This document shows positions 9,547-21,520 of a stretch of 64,000 bases of DNA, in pieces. The stretch is from contig NZ_CABFMN010000095.1 in NCBI RefSeq assembly GCF_901875635.1, forward strand, positions 62,001 to 126,000, in the 5' to 3' direction. The notes below the pieces were generated by a model that saw nothing but the letters and a program-made list of their open reading frames with translations, was not told where the DNA came from and searched no databases. This DNA is from Xylophilus ampelinus. Its GTDB lineage: Bacteria; Pseudomonadota; Gammaproteobacteria; Burkholderiales; Burkholderiaceae_C. Position 1 is the first letter of the stretch, and each line of letters starts with the position of its first letter. The position numbers and the translations under genes are program-made.

Positions 9547-11244
9547 ATGGACACCAAGACGATCCAGATCAACCGCCGCAGCGCGAACATCACCGAAGGC
9601 AAGGCGCGCGCATCGAACCGCTCGATGTACTACGCCATGGGCTACCAGGAAGGCGACTTCAAGAAGCCGATGGTCGGCGTGGCCAACGGCCACAGCACCA
9701 TCACGCCCTGCAACTCGGGCCTGCAGAAGCTGGCCGATGCGGCCATCGCGGGCATCGAGGAATCGGGCGGCAACGCCCAGGTGTTCGGCACGCCCACCAT
9801 CTCGGACGGCATGGCCATGGGCACCGAGGGCATGAAGTACTCGCTGGTCAGCCGCGAGGTCATCTCCGATTGCATCGAAACCTGCGTCGGCGGCCAGTGG
9901 ATGGACGGCGTGGTCGTCGTCGGCGGCTGCGACAAGAACATGCCCGGCGGCATGATGGGCATGCTGCGCGCCAACGTGCCGGCCATCTACGTCTACGGCG
10001 GCACCATCCTGCCGGGCAAGTGGCGCGGCCAGGACCTGAACATCGTCAGCGTGTTCGAGGCCGTGGGCCAGAACGCGGCCGGCAAGCTCTCCGACGAGGA
10101 CCTGAAGGAGATCGAGCAGAACGCCATCCCCGGCACCGGCTCCTGCGGCGGCATGTACACGGCCAACACCATGTCCTCGGCCTTCGAGGCGCTGGGCATG
10201 AGCCTGCCTTACTCGTCCACCATGGCCAACCCGCACGACGAGAAGCAGAACTCGGCCAAGGAGTCGGCCAAGGTGCTGATCGAGGCGATCAAGAAGGACC
10301 TCAAGCCACGCGACATCGTGACCAAGGAAGCGATCGAGAACGCGGTGGCGGTGATCATGGCCACGGGCGGTTCGACCAACGCGGTGCTGCACTTCATGGC
10401 GATCGCGCACGCGGCCGAGGTCGAATGGACCATCGACGACTTCGAGCGCATGCGCAAGAAGATCCCCGTGATCTGCGACCTCAAGCCCAGCGGCAAGTAC
10501 CTCGCGGTGGACCTGCACCAGGCCGGCGGCATCCCGCAGGTCATGAAGGTGCTGCTCGACGCCGGCCTGCTGCACGGCGACTGCATGACCATCACCGGCA
10601 AGACCATCGCCGAAACGCTGGCCGACGTGCCGCCGCTGCGCGCCGACCAGGACGTGATCCGCCCCATCGACAAGCCCATGTACGCCGAGGGCCACCTCGC
10701 GATCCTCAAGGGCAACCTCTCGCCCGAGGGCGCGGTGGCCAAGATCACGGGCCTGAAGAACCCAGTCATCACCGGCCCGGCGCGCGTGTTCGACGACGAG
10801 CAGTCGGCCCTGCAGGCCATCCTCGACGGCAAGATCGTGGCCGGCGACGTGATGGTGCTGCGCTACCTGGGCCCCAAGGGCGGCCCGGGCATGCCGGAGA
10901 TGCTGGCGCCCACGGGCGCGCTGATCGGCGCCGGCCTGGGCGAATCGGTGGGCCTCATCACCGACGGCCGCTTCTCGGGCGGCACCTGGGGCATGGTGGT
11001 CGGGCACGTGGCGCCCGAAGCCTACGCAGGCGGGCTGATCGCTTTCGTCAAGGAAGGCGACTCGATCACCATCGACGCCCACCAGCTCAAGCTGGAGCTG
11101 AACGTGCCCGAGGCCGAGATCGCCGAGCGCAAGAAGGGCTGGAAGGCGCCGGCTCCGCGCTACACGCGCGGCGTGCTGGCCAAGTTCGCCTTCAATGCCT
11201 CGAGCGCGAGCTCGGGCGCGGTGCTCGACAACTTCGAAGCCTGA
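9547..11244 (+). CDS. ilvD: dihydroxy-acid dehydratase
   Basis: 565 residues. Dehydrates 2,3-dihydroxy-isovalerate and its isoleucine-pathway analogue to 2-keto acids in branched-chain amino acid synthesis; a cytosolic Fe-S enzyme. The three expected cluster cysteines lie in [17 protein letters not shown] and [12 protein letters not shown]. The C-terminal [11 protein letters not shown] and PEA motifs are present. The start [12 protein letters not shown] at 9547 fits the family; the much longer open frame upstream is non-coding in character. A repeat-derived terminator follows. Confidence 0.96.
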   Translation: MDTKTIQINRRSANITEGKARASNRSMYYAMGYQEGDFKKPMVGVANGHSTITPCNSGLQKLADAAIAGIEESGGNAQVFGTPTISDGMAMGTEGMKYSLVSREVISDCIETCVGGQWMDGVVVVGGCDKNMPGGMMGMLRANVPAIYVYGGTILPGKWRGQDLNIVSVFEAVGQNAAGKLSDEDLKEIEQNAIPGTGSCGGMYTANTMSSAFEALGMSLPYSSTMANPHDEKQNSAKESAKVLIEAIKKDLKPRDIVTKEAIENAVAVIMATGGSTNAVLHFMAIAHAAEVEWTIDDFERMRKKIPVICDLKPSGKYLAVDLHQAGGIPQVMKVLLDAGLLHGDCMTITGKTIAETLADVPPLRADQDVIRPIDKPMYAEGHLAILKGNLSPEGAVAKITGLKNPVITGPARVFDDEQSALQAILDGKIVAGDVMVLRYLGPKGGPGMPEMLAPTGALIGAGLGESVGLITDGRFSGGTWGMVVGHVAPEAYAGGLIAFVKEGDSITIDAHQLKLELNVPEAEIAERKKGWKAPAPRYTRGVLAKFAFNASSASSGAVLDNFEA

Positions 11245-11315
11245 TCGGCCCGCAGCGCCCGTCCCGCCTGCGCAAGCAGCTATCGTTTCGATAGCAAGCC
11301 GCGCAGGCTTTTTCT
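11243..11315 (+). terminator. ilvD terminator built from repeat copy 3
   Basis: GCCTGCGC (11266-11273) pairs with GCGCAGGC (11301-11308). An inner CTATCG/CGATAG stem and a T-rich tail follow. The left part (11243-11298) is a reverse-oriented copy of the ~65-bp repeat, so the repeat itself supplies the hairpin between convergent ilvD and the small Trp-rich gene. Confidence 0.7.
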
Positions 11316-11317
11316 TT

Positions 11318-11575
11318 TCAGCGCCGCTTGCTGCGGTTGGAGCGGCTGGTGAGCATGCCCAGCTGGCTGCGCTGGCGGTCGATGCGCTCCTGCTTGCGCC
11401 GCTCCTCGCGCTCCATGGCCTTGCGCTTGGTGTAGCCGGACGCGTCGGCCCAGGCCCACCAGGCCATCGCCAAGCCGAAGGGGATCAGGACGATCCACCA
11501 GCTGAGCGTTGCGACGAAGCCGACCTCGAAATACTTGAGGAGGACGCCCAGGACGCCCAGCATCAGAAACCACAT
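11318..11575 (-). CDS. small Trp-rich membrane protein (TIGR04438-like)
   Basis: 85 residues. The N-terminal half is two hydrophobic segments (MWFLMLGVLGVLLKYFEVGF and WWIVLIPFGLAMAWWAW) separated by a short loop. The C-terminal half is strongly basic and charged (KAMEREERRKQERIDRQ). This matches what I recall of the betaproteobacterial 'small Trp-rich protein' family, whose function is unknown. It is divergent from the cytochrome gene. Confidence 0.75.
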   Translation of the reverse strand: MWFLMLGVLGVLLKYFEVGFVATLSWWIVLIPFGLAMAWWAWADASGYTKRKAMEREERRKQERIDRQRSQLGMLTSRSNRSKRR

Positions 11576-11690
11576 GGAAAGACCCCTTCGGACGTCGAGC
11601 TCTTGGCAGGGGAAACGGGCCGCCCGGGTGCACGCCGCTTCCTACAATCGCGTTGAAACGAATGTAACGCAGCCCACGCACCGCCCCACC

Positions 11691-12017
11691 ATGAGTTTGT
11701 CCACGAACCGCCCCCTGCCCGCTCTTGCGCTCCTGCTGTCGCTGGCAGGCGTCGCCACGCCGGCCGCCGCTGACCTGGCGCTGGCCACCTCGAAGAACTG
11801 CATGAGCTGCCACGCGGTCGACCGCAAGGTGCTGGGGCCGGCCTTCAAGGACATCGCAGCCAAATACAAGGACAACAAGGGCGCCACCGACCTGCTGGCG
11901 ACCAAGATCATCAAGGGCGGCGCCGGCGTGTGGGGCCCGGTGCCCATGCCGGCCAACACGCAGGTCAGCGAGGCCGACGCGAAGAAGCTGGCCGCCTGGG
12001 TGCTGTCGACCAAGTAG
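11691..12017 (+). CDS. class I c-type cytochrome (c551-like)
   Basis: 108 residues with a cleavable signal peptide (hydrophobic LPALALLLSLAGVATPAAA, cut after AAA). One haem site CMSCH is followed by GPAFKDIAAKY, and a C-terminal Met in VPMPANT is the expected sixth ligand. A small periplasmic electron carrier. ATG at 11691 puts the signal at the N-terminus. Its redox partner is not evident from neighbours. Confidence 0.9.
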   Translation: MSLSTNRPLPALALLLSLAGVATPAAADLALATSKNCMSCHAVDRKVLGPAFKDIAAKYKDNKGATDLLATKIIKGGAGVWGPVPMPANTQVSEADAKKLAAWVLSTK

Positions 12018-12038
12018 GTCGCCGGCGCACCCCGCGCC

Positions 12039-12581
12039 TCACAACGGGGTGGTCAGGACCGGACGGTCGAGCGGGTCGACCGGATTGAGGGGATCGCGCG
12101 GCCGGTCGGTCACGCGCCGGTCCAGCCGGTCCTCGAGCTGGCCGATGTGGGCAGCCAGCGTGTTGTCGGCCTGCTCGGCGCGCGCACGCAGCGTGTTTTC
12201 CAGTTGCTCGATGCGGGCCAGCAGCGCCGCGTGGCGGTCGCCGTTGCGCGCCATGTGGTTGTTTTCCTGTGCCTCGAGGAAGTTGCGCAACTCTGTGAAG
12301 CGCGAGGCCTCGGCCTTGTCGGCCAGCTCGCGCTGGGCCTGCAGTTCCTTGGTATGGCGGCGCGCGTCGACCAGCACGGTGCTCTGCATGTAGAGCACAT
12401 ACACCAGAAAGAAAAGGCCGAGCAGAACGGTCAGCCCCAGCATGATCAGGCCCAGCGGCGCCGTGACCTGCATGAAGCCCAGCGACATGACGGTGGGGGT
12501 GGCGATCGTGCCCCAGTTGAGCGCGGCGAGCGCGGCGATCACCAGCACGATGAAAAACAGGATGCCCGTACGAACGCCCAT
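12039..12581 (-). CDS. LapA-domain (DUF1049) membrane protein
   Basis: 180 residues. Two N-terminal membrane segments (ILFFIVLVIAALAALNWG and LGLIMLGLTVLLGLFFLVYVLYM) match the LapA / DUF1049 fold, and a long coiled-coil-like tail (residues about 75-160, ELQAQRELADKAEASRF, ARIEQLENTLRARAEQA) faces the cytosol. An AAAGGAG site precedes the ATG at 12581. LapA proteins take part in LPS assembly control in enterics; that role here is inference. It lies just downstream of acs on the same strand. Confidence 0.75.
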   Translation of the reverse strand: MGVRTGILFFIVLVIAALAALNWGTIATPTVMSLGFMQVTAPLGLIMLGLTVLLGLFFLVYVLYMQSTVLVDARRHTKELQAQRELADKAEASRFTELRNFLEAQENNHMARNGDRHAALLARIEQLENTLRARAEQADNTLAAHIGQLEDRLDRRVTDRPRDPLNPVDPLDRPVLTTPL

Positions 12582-12684
12582 GGCGGCCTCTCCTTTTTGG
12601 AATCTGGAAAAGGCTGGGTTGTAACGCACAACGGCCCGCGGCCGTGTAGTCCACGGGCGCGGGCCGCGGGCTCTGGCCGATGGG

Positions 12685-14682
<1,998 letters not shown>

Positions 14683-14835
14683 GCGTTGTCTCCTGAAGCT
14701 GTTTGTTGCGGCCGTAATGTCACGGCGGTGTCTTACGGTGCACTGACGCTGCGCGACGGGAATGCCCATGGTAGCCCGCCCGCCTCCTAGAATCCTGCCT
14801 CGCTTCTTGCCGCCCCGAACCGGGGCACCCCTCCG

Positions 14836-15447
14836 ATGTCCGACCGCGACCCTGCCGAATTCCGCCCCTCCTCCGCCATGCGGCCGCTGCCGAAGCTGAT
14901 CTTCGCCAGCCGCTGGCTGCAGCTGCCGCTCTACCTGGGCCTGATCGTCGCGCAGGCCGTGTACGTGGTGCACTTCCTGGTCGAGCTCACGCACCTGGTC
15001 GAAGCCGCCTTCGGCAGCCAGACCGCGCTGCAGGCCCTGGTCACCAGCATCGGCTACAAGACCGACGCGCCGCCCACCTCGCTCAACGAGACGGTGATCA
15101 TGCTGGTGGTGCTGGCCCTGATCGATGTGGTCATGATCTCCAACCTGCTGATCATGGTCATCGTCGGCGGCTACGAGACCTTCGTCAGCCGCATGGACCT
15201 GGACGGCCACCGCGACCAGCCCGAGTGGCTGAGCCACGTGAACGCCTCGGTGCTGAAGGTCAAGCTGGGGCTGTCGATCATCGGCATCAGCTCGATCCAC
15301 CTGCTCAAGACCTTCATCAACGCCGACAACTACACGGACAAGGTGCTGATCGCGCAGACCGTGATCCACATCGCCTTCCTGCTGTCGGCCATGGCCATCG
15401 CCTACACCGACAAGCTGATGTCGGCATCGGCCAACCATGGCCACTGA
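14836..15447 (+). CDS. UPF0114 / YqhA-type inner-membrane protein
   Basis: 203 residues with four hydrophobic segments ([48 protein letters not shown], a third near [14 protein letters not shown], and [17 protein letters not shown]). The FVSRMD and SIHLLKTFI motifs are those of the TIGR00645 / UPF0114 family, whose function is not established. The ATG at 14836 gives the usual short cytosolic N-terminus. Divergent from acs. Confidence 0.82.
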   Translation: MSDRDPAEFRPSSAMRPLPKLIFASRWLQLPLYLGLIVAQAVYVVHFLVELTHLVEAAFGSQTALQALVTSIGYKTDAPPTSLNETVIMLVVLALIDVVMISNLLIMVIVGGYETFVSRMDLDGHRDQPEWLSHVNASVLKVKLGLSIIGISSIHLLKTFINADNYTDKVLIAQTVIHIAFLLSAMAIAYTDKLMSASANHGH

Positions 15448-15480
15448 TCCCGCCGAATCCCGCAGCGGTGACACGGCGTC

Positions 15481-15549
15481 TTTCATGAGCAAAATCGGCC
15501 CGCAGCGTCCGGTGGGCGAGGGTCGGCAGCTCACTTTTCGATAGCAGAT
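15481..15549 (-). repeat. ~65-bp intergenic repeat, copy 4, overlapping a stop codon
   Basis: Reverse orientation: read on the minus strand it gives GCTATCGAAAAGTGAGCTGC, then GACGCTGCGGGCCGATTTTG and CTCATGAAA. It covers the last codons and the stop of the LysR gene (stop at 15531-15533), so the repeat supplies the C-terminus ESAIEK. Confidence 0.65.
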
Positions 15550-16487
15550 TCGACCCGGCGCTCAGGCGCCGCAGACGCCGGCGGCCAGCGGCCCCAGGCC
15601 GGATCGCCGGCAAAGCGCTCGACCAGGAAATCGAGCAGCGCGCGCAGCGCCGGCAGCATGTGGCGGCGCGAGGCGTACACGGCGTGCACGCCGGCGAGCT
15701 GTGGCGTCCAGCCCTCGAGCACAGGCAGCAGCTCGCCCGCCGCCAGCGCCGGGGCGGCCAACACCACCGGCAGCATCGCGATGCCCGCACCGGCACGCGC
15801 GGCGGCGAGCAGCGTCATCGCGTCGTTGGCCGAGAGGTTGCCGCCGACGGCCACCGCCTCGGGCGCGCCGTCCGGCCCGTGGAAGCGCCAGACGCTCTTG
15901 CCGAAGTACGAATGCGTGAGGCAGTTGACCTTGGCCAACTCGGCCGGATGGCGCGGCGCACCCTGCGCTGTCAGCCAGGCCGGCGACGCGCACACGACCG
16001 AATGGCAGTCGCACAGCCGCCGCGCGATCAGGTTCGGGTCGAGCTCCACGGCGATGCGGATCGCCAGGTCGATGCGCTCCTCGACCAGGTTGACGGTGCG
16101 GTCGGCCATCATCAGATCGACCGACACGCCGGGATGCCGCGCCACGAAGGCGGCGACTGCAGGCGCAAGCTGGGTCTGGCCCAGCGAGTGGCTGGCGGTG
16201 AGGCGGATCTGGCCCGACAGCGCCGCATCCGGTGCGGCAACGGCCGCGCGCATGCCGTCGGCCAGCTCGACCATCTGTCGGCAGGCGGGCAGCAGCGCCT
16301 CCCCGGCCGCCGTCAATGTGAGACGCCGCGTGCTGCGGTGCAGGAGCCGGGCGCCGGCCCAGCCTTCGAGCTCGGCCACGCAACGCGTGACCACGGGGCG
16401 CGACAGGTCCAGCGCTGCCGCGGCCGCGCTGAGGCTACCGCCCTCCACCACGGCCAGGAAGACCTGCATGGCCTTCAGGCGATCCAC
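15531..16487 (-). CDS. LysR-family regulator
   Basis: 318 residues. N-terminal [49 protein letters not shown]; the effector domain follows ([21 protein letters not shown]). It is divergent from a NAD(P)-binding oxidoreductase (127 bp gap), the arrangement typical of a LysR activator and its target. Its last residues are encoded by an inserted repeat copy, so the original C-terminus may have differed. The inducer is unknown. Confidence 0.88.
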   Translation of the reverse strand: MDRLKAMQVFLAVVEGGSLSAAAAALDLSRPVVTRCVAELEGWAGARLLHRSTRRLTLTAAGEALLPACRQMVELADGMRAAVAAPDAALSGQIRLTASHSLGQTQLAPAVAAFVARHPGVSVDLMMADRTVNLVEERIDLAIRIAVELDPNLIARRLCDCHSVVCASPAWLTAQGAPRHPAELAKVNCLTHSYFGKSVWRFHGPDGAPEAVAVGGNLSANDAMTLLAAARAGAGIAMLPVVLAAPALAAGELLPVLEGWTPQLAGVHAVYASRRHMLPALRALLDFLVERFAGDPAWGRWPPASAAPERRVESAIEK

Positions 16488-16614
16488 GAACAGCCTCGCT
16501 TCGAAGTCATCTGCACGATTTTGGCAACAAAGCTGGCCTAGCTTTGCGGTTTATCCGTTCGAATCAAGAAATTACGATCGCGCCATCCTGTTAGATGACT
16601 GAAAAGGAACATCC

Positions 16615-17232
16615 ATGAGTCAGATTGCCATCATCGGCGCCACCGGCCGCGCCGGCAGCCAGTTGCTCGAAGAGGCGCTGCGCCGCGGGCACCGGGTCAC
16701 CGCCATCGCCCGCCACGCCAGCGCCAAGCTTGCCGGCCGCCCCGGCGTGAGGGCCGTGGACCTCGACGTGCTCGACGGCGAGGCGCTCACCGCCGCGCTC
16801 GAAGGCCACGACGCCGTGTTCAGCGCCGCCCATTTCGCCACCGTGCCGCCGGCCGCCGTCATCGGGCCCGTCAAGGCCGCGGGCGTACCGCGCCTGCTGG
16901 TCGTCGGCGGCGCAGGCAGCCTAATGGCCGCGCCCGGCCTGAAGGTGATCGACACCCCGGGCTTTCCCGACGCCTATCGCCAGGAGGCCGCTGCGGGCGG
17001 CGTGTTCCTCGACGCCCTGCGCGCCGAGCCCACGCTGGACTGGACCTTCCTCTCGCCTTCGGCCGAGTTCGTGGAAGGCGAGCGCACCGGAAAATTCCGC
17101 CTGGGCGACGACGACCTGCTGGCGAGCGCCGAGGGCCGCAGCTGGATCACCTTCGCCGACTTCGCGATCGCACTGCTGGATGAGTTCGAGCAGCCCAAGC
17201 ACTCGCGCCGGCGCTTCACGGTCGGGTACTGA
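16615..17232 (+). CDS. NAD(P)-binding oxidoreductase (atypical SDR, NmrA/YwnB-like)
   Basis: 205 residues. N-terminal Rossmann motif IIGATGRAGSQLLEEAL (Gly-x-x-Gly-x-x-Gly); no Tyr-x-x-x-Lys pair is seen, as expected for the NmrA-like atypical SDR group that binds NAD(P) and may act as reductase or redox sensor. VVGGAGSL and the FLSPSAEF block are typical for the YwnB/BVR-B like subgroup. GGA-rich sequence (aaaaggaac) precedes the ATG. Its divergent LysR neighbour probably controls it. Confidence 0.8.
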   Translation: MSQIAIIGATGRAGSQLLEEALRRGHRVTAIARHASAKLAGRPGVRAVDLDVLDGEALTAALEGHDAVFSAAHFATVPPAAVIGPVKAAGVPRLLVVGGAGSLMAAPGLKVIDTPGFPDAYRQEAAAGGVFLDALRAEPTLDWTFLSPSAEFVEGERTGKFRLGDDDLLASAEGRSWITFADFAIALLDEFEQPKHSRRRFTVGY

Positions 17233-17244
17233 CCGCCCCTTGCT

Positions 17245-17311
17245 TTCTGAACGAAAAGTGGCTGTAGCGCCCGACTGGCGGGCGCTAACAGCTATCAATT
17301 CGGTAGCAAAT
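17245..17311 (-). repeat. ~65-bp intergenic repeat, copy 5
   Basis: Reverse orientation: minus strand reads GCTACCGAATTGATAGCTGT, then TAGCGCCCGCCAGTCGGGCG and CTACAGCCACTTTTCGTTCAG. It holds a GCGCCCGACTGGCGGGCGC hairpin. It lies after the oxidoreductase and before the ParB-domain gene. Confidence 0.65.
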
Positions 17312-17471
17312 TGACAGTTTGGCGCTGCCGGCCGAATCCCGGCATCTGCGCTGCGCAGAGGATTGGGACAGCCGAACGCAGAGGGCACGAAGGTTTCGCA
17401 AGGGGCGCGGAAGGGACTGCCAAGGGGCTGCCTACAATCCCGCCCTTTTTCGCCCCGCCCTGCCCGCCCCC

Positions 17472-18314
17472 ATGGACATCGTCGTCGACCCCGACCTGCA
17501 AGCCTACATCGACCCCCTCACGCCCGACGAGTACGAGGCCCTGGAACGCAGCCTGCTGACCGAGGGCTGCCGCGACGCCCTGGTGCTGTGGGGCAACGTG
17601 CTGGTGGACGGCCACAACCGCTACGGCATCTGCCGCAAGCACGAACTGCCCTTCCAGACGGTGCAGAACACGCGCTTTCGCTCGATGGAGGACGTGCACC
17701 TGTGGATGATCGACCAGCACCTGGGCCGGCGCAGCCTGTCGGACTTCCAGCGCGGCGTGCTGGCACTGCGCAAGCGCGAGATCGTGGCCGAGCGGCGGCG
17801 CCAGCCTGCGCCCGAGGCAGCATCCACCAGCGCCGCGGCCGATGCCGCCGCCGAGCCCGCAACGGCCGTGCCCCAGCCGCCGCCCGACCCCATCGACACC
17901 CGCGAAGCCCTGGCGCGCGCGGCCAAGCTGTCGAGCAGCCAGGTGGGCATGATCGAACGCATCCAGAAGCAGGCAACACCGGAGCTGGTGGCGGCCGTGA
18001 AGTCCGGCGCCGTCTCGCTCAGCGCCGCAGCGGCCGTTGCCAGCCTGCCGGCCGAGGAGCAGATCGCGGCCGCCAGCGGCGGAGCCGACGAACTCAAGCA
18101 GGCAGCGAAGCGCGTGCGCGAAGCCAAGCGCAAGCCGCGGGAGGAGGCGTCGGCGCCCGAAGCCGCGCCGTCCGTGGCCACCGACGCGGGCGAGCCGACG
18201 GACCCCGCGGCGCTGATCGTCTCGCTGCGCCAGCGCATCGCCGAACTCACGGCGGAGAACGCGTCGCTGCGCGAGCAGCTCGCCGCCCAGCAGGCGGGCG
18301 GGCCGCCCTTCTAG
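17472..18314 (+). CDS. ParB N-terminal-domain protein with C-terminal coiled coil
   Basis: 280 residues. The N-terminal third has the ParB/Srx-like nuclease fold signature: LTPDEYEALERSLLTEGCRDALVLW followed by LVDGHNRYGICRKHELPF. An Ala/Pro-rich linker follows, then an HTH-like region with LSSSQVGMIERIQ, and a C-terminal coiled coil (RQRIAELTAENASLREQLAAQ). No parA lies beside it, so this is not a standard partition pair. It may be a plasmid or phage-derived regulator; function is not known. ATG at 17472 starts the conserved domain. Confidence 0.7.
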   Translation: MDIVVDPDLQAYIDPLTPDEYEALERSLLTEGCRDALVLWGNVLVDGHNRYGICRKHELPFQTVQNTRFRSMEDVHLWMIDQHLGRRSLSDFQRGVLALRKREIVAERRRQPAPEAASTSAAADAAAEPATAVPQPPPDPIDTREALARAAKLSSSQVGMIERIQKQATPELVAAVKSGAVSLSAAAAVASLPAEEQIAAASGGADELKQAAKRVREAKRKPREEASAPEAAPSVATDAGEPTDPAALIVSLRQRIAELTAENASLREQLAAQQAGGPPF

Positions 18315-18331
18315 GGCAGGTCCAACCCCAT

Positions 18332-18392
18332 CCGTTCAGGCTGAGCCTGTCGAAGCCCGGAGCGGCACTTCGACAGGCTCAGTGCGAACGGC
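18332..18392. repeat. inverted repeat between convergent genes
   Basis: CCGTTCAGGCTGAGCCTGTC then GAAG is answered by CTTCGACAGGCTCAG and GAACGG, with a 12-bp loop. I recall this palindrome as a dispersed element in Comamonadaceae and related betaproteobacteria. It lies between the ParB-domain gene and fumC (convergent) and probably ends transcription from both sides. Confidence 0.75.
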
Positions 18393-18403
18393 CAAGGTGG
18401 CGC

Positions 18404-19795
18404 TCAGCGCCCGGTCATGTTTTCGGGCACCACCCACGCATCGAACTGCTCCCCCGTGAGGTGCCCCGACGCCACGGCCGCCTCGCGCAGGCTGGTGCCT
18501 TCCTTGTGCGCCTTCTTGGCGATGTAGGCGGCCTTGTCGTAGCCGATGTGGGTGTTGAGCGCCGTCACCAGCATCAGCGATCGGCTCACCAGCTCGCCAA
18601 TGCGCTCGCGGTTGGGCTCGATGCCCACGGCGCAGTGGTCGTTGAAGCTCACCATGCCGTCGGCCAGCAGGCGCACGCTCTGCAGGAAGTTGTGGGCCAC
18701 CATCGGCCGGAACACGTTGAGCTCGAAGTTGCCGCTCATGCCACCGATGTTGATGGCGACGTCGTTGCCCATCACTTGCGCGGCCAGCATGGTCACGGCC
18801 TCGCTCTGCGTCGGGTTGACCTTGCCGGGCATGATCGACGAGCCCGGCTCGTTCTCGGGAATCGACAGCTCGCCGATGCCGCTGCGCGGGCCGCTGGCCA
18901 GCCAGCGCACGTCGTTGGCGATCTTGTTCATGCTCGCGGCCAGCGTCTTGAGCGCGCCGTGGGCGTGCACGAAGGCGTCGGTGGCGGCCATCACTTCGAA
19001 CTTGCTCGGCGCAGTGACAAAGGGCAGCCCGGTCAGGCGCGCCAGCTCGGCCGCCACGGCTTCGGCATAGCCCTTGGGGGCGTTCAGGCCCGTGCCCACG
19101 GCCGTGCCGCCGAGCGCCAGTTCGCACAGGTGCGGCAACGCGGCGCGCACGTGCTTCTCATTCTGGTCGAGCTGCGCGACCCAGCCCGAGATCTCCTGGC
19201 CCAGCGTGAGGGGGGTGGCGTCCTGCAGGTGGGTGCGGCCGATCTTCACGATGTCCATGAAGTCCTCGGACTTCTTGGCCAGCGTGGCGCGCAGCTTCGC
19301 GATGGCGGGCAGCACCTTGTGCGTGAGGCCCTGCACGGCGGCCACGTGCATCGCTGTGGGAAACACGTCGTTGCTCGACTGGCTGCGGTTCACGTCGTCG
19401 TTGGGGTGTACCAGGCGCCCTTCGCCGCGCGGGCCGCCGAGCAGCTCGCTGGCGCGGTTGGCCAGCACCTCGTTGACGTTCATGTTCGACTGCGTGCCCG
19501 AGCCGGTCTGCCAGACGACGAGCGGGAACTCGCCCTCGTGCTTGCCAGCCAGCACCTCGTCGGCCGCGGCGACGATGGCGTCGGTTTTCTTCGTGTCCTG
19601 CAGGCCCAGTTGCTGGTTGACCACCGCCGAGGCGCGCTTGACCAGCGCCAGCGCATGGATCACCTCGCGCGACTGGCGCTCGCCGGAGATGTCGAAGTTC
19701 TGCAGCGAGCGCTGCGTCTGAGCGCCCCACAGCTTGTCGGCGGGGACCTCGATGGGGCCGAAGGTGTCCTTCTCGGTGCGGGTGGCGGTCGTCAT
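18404..19795 (-). CDS. fumC: class II fumarate hydratase
   Basis: 463 residues. Oxygen-stable fumarase interconverting fumarate and malate in the TCA cycle. The superfamily signature [11 protein letters not shown] is intact, as are [28 protein letters not shown] and [19 protein letters not shown] at 19795 gives [18 protein letters not shown]; an in-frame upstream extension exists but lacks family similarity. It is divergent from the unrelated class I fumarase, so the organism carries both isozymes side by side. Confidence 0.96.
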   Translation of the reverse strand: MTTATRTEKDTFGPIEVPADKLWGAQTQRSLQNFDISGERQSREVIHALALVKRASAVVNQQLGLQDTKKTDAIVAAADEVLAGKHEGEFPLVVWQTGSGTQSNMNVNEVLANRASELLGGPRGEGRLVHPNDDVNRSQSSNDVFPTAMHVAAVQGLTHKVLPAIAKLRATLAKKSEDFMDIVKIGRTHLQDATPLTLGQEISGWVAQLDQNEKHVRAALPHLCELALGGTAVGTGLNAPKGYAEAVAAELARLTGLPFVTAPSKFEVMAATDAFVHAHGALKTLAASMNKIANDVRWLASGPRSGIGELSIPENEPGSSIMPGKVNPTQSEAVTMLAAQVMGNDVAINIGGMSGNFELNVFRPMVAHNFLQSVRLLADGMVSFNDHCAVGIEPNRERIGELVSRSLMLVTALNTHIGYDKAAYIAKKAHKEGTSLREAAVASGHLTGEQFDAWVVPENMTGR

Positions 19796-19958
19796 GGCGT
19801 TCGTTGCTCGGTGGTCGAAAGCGCCAGTATCGGCCGAACGAGAGCAGTTCTCATCTGCATGGTCTTCCGAGCGGCGCCGTGGGGCATCGGCGCCGCCGAT
19901 AATCGCGGGCTGCCCGCCACGACGGGCGCGCGTTCCCCACTCTCCCACGACACCCACC

Positions 19959-21509
19959 ATGACGACGATCCAGCAGGCGGACCTCATCGAATCGATCGCG
20001 GCCGCGCTCCAGTACATCAGCTACTACCACCCCACCGACTACATCGCCCACCTGGCCAAGGCCTACGAGCGCGAGCAGAGCCCGGCGGCCAAGGACGCGA
20101 TGGCGCAGATCCTCACCAACAGCAAGATGAGCGCGACCGGCCAGCGCCCGATCTGCCAGGACACCGGCATCGTCAACGTGTTCCTCAAGGTGGGCATGGA
20201 CGTGCGCTGGGGCGGCTTCACCGGCAGCCTGGACGACGCGATCAACGAAGGCGTGCGCCGCGGCTACAACCATCCCGACAACACGCTGCGCGCCTCGGTC
20301 GTGGCCGACCCGCAGTTCGAGCGCAAGAACACCAAGGACAACACGCCCGCGGTGATCTTCACGGAGATCGTGCCGGGCGACAAGCTCGAAGTGACCGTCG
20401 CCGCCAAGGGGGGCGGCAGCGAGAACAAGAGCAAGATGGTCATGCTCAACCCAGGCGACAGCGTGGTCGACTGGGTGCTCAAGACCGTGCCCACGATGGG
20501 CGCCGGCTGGTGCCCGCCCGGCATGCTGGGCATCGGCATCGGAGGCACGGCCGAGAAGGCCGCGCTGATGGCCAAGGAGAGCCTGATGGACGACCTCGAC
20601 ATGCACGAGCTGCAGGCCAAGAAGGCCTCGGGTGCGGAGCTCACCAAGGTCGAAGCCCTGCGCATCGAGCTCTATGAAAAGGTCAACGCGCTGGGCATCG
20701 GCGCGCAGGGCCTGGGCGGCCTGGCCACCGTGCTCGACATCAAGATCAAGATGTACCCCACGCACGCGGCGAGCAAGCCGGTGGCGATGATCCCGAACTG
20801 CGCGGCCACGCGCCACGCGCACTTCGTGATGGACGGTTCGGGCCCCGTGTACCTCGAGGCGCCCTCGCTCGACCTGTGGCCCAAGATCGACTGGGCGCCC
20901 GACTACAACAAGAGCAAGCGCGTCGACCTGAACACGCTCACGGCCGCTGAAGTGGCGAGCTGGAAGCCGGGCGACACGCTGCTGCTCAACGGCAAGATGC
21001 TCACCGGCCGCGACGCCGCACACAAGCGCATCCAGGGCATGCTGGCCAAGGGCGAGAAGCTGCCTGTGGACTTCACCAACCGCGTCATCTACTACGTCGG
21101 CCCGGTCGACCCGGTCAAGGACGAGGCCGTCGGCCCCGCCGGCCCGACCACGGCCACCCGCATGGACGGCTTCACCGAGATGATGCTGGCGCAGACCGGC
21201 CTCATCGCGATGATCGGCAAGGCCGAGCGCGGCCCGGTCGCCATCGAGGCGATCAAGAAGCACAAGTCGGCCTACCTCATGGCCGTGGGTGGCGCCGCCT
21301 ACCTCGTCAGCAAGGCCATCAAGACCGCCAAGGTGGTCGGCTTCGAGGATCTGGGCATGGAAGCGATCTACGAGTTCGACGTGGTCGACATGCCCGTGAC
21401 CGTGGCCGTGGACGCCGGCGGCACCAGCGCGCACATCACCGGCCCTGCCGAGTGGAGCAAGCGCATCGCCAGCGGCGAATTCAAGGGCATCGCGCTGGAA
21501 GCGGCTTGA
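19959..21509 (+). CDS. fumA: class I fumarate hydratase (4Fe-4S)
   Basis: 516 residues, iron-sulfur fumarase. Cluster cysteines are seen in [29 protein letters not shown] and [12 protein letters not shown]. The C-terminal FumA domain has [20 protein letters not shown] and [14 protein letters not shown]. It needs an intact cluster and so works best at low oxidative stress, complementing FumC. The ATG at 19959 lies 163 bp from the fumC start. murI begins within 12 bp of its stop, implying cotranscription. Confidence 0.94.
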   Translation: MTTIQQADLIESIAAALQYISYYHPTDYIAHLAKAYEREQSPAAKDAMAQILTNSKMSATGQRPICQDTGIVNVFLKVGMDVRWGGFTGSLDDAINEGVRRGYNHPDNTLRASVVADPQFERKNTKDNTPAVIFTEIVPGDKLEVTVAAKGGGSENKSKMVMLNPGDSVVDWVLKTVPTMGAGWCPPGMLGIGIGGTAEKAALMAKESLMDDLDMHELQAKKASGAELTKVEALRIELYEKVNALGIGAQGLGGLATVLDIKIKMYPTHAASKPVAMIPNCAATRHAHFVMDGSGPVYLEAPSLDLWPKIDWAPDYNKSKRVDLNTLTAAEVASWKPGDTLLLNGKMLTGRDAAHKRIQGMLAKGEKLPVDFTNRVIYYVGPVDPVKDEAVGPAGPTTATRMDGFTEMMLAQTGLIAMIGKAERGPVAIEAIKKHKSAYLMAVGGAAYLVSKAIKTAKVVGFEDLGMEAIYEFDVVDMPVTVAVDAGGTSAHITGPAEWSKRIASGEFKGIALEAA

Positions 21510-21520
21510 ACCTGCGGGAC

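Noticed and set aside
9451..11082. 543-codon open frame antisense to ilvD
   Set aside because: Antisense shadow of a strongly biased high-GC gene: His/Arg/Ala-rich product, no ribosome site and no family resemblance. The same reasoning removes the other long antisense frames (for example 2332-3639, 13057-14790, 19851-21590, 55413-57806).
14683..15534. Open N-terminal extension of the acs frame (949 codons in all)
   Set aside because: It runs antisense to the UPF0114 gene. The protein becomes acs-like only from the GTG at 14682, where a ribosome site stands.
18332..18392. Palindrome as a CRISPR unit or attachment site
   Set aside because: There is a single copy, with no spacers and no mobile genes near; it fits a dispersed terminator-like element between convergent genes. 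No CRISPR array was seen anywhere in the window.
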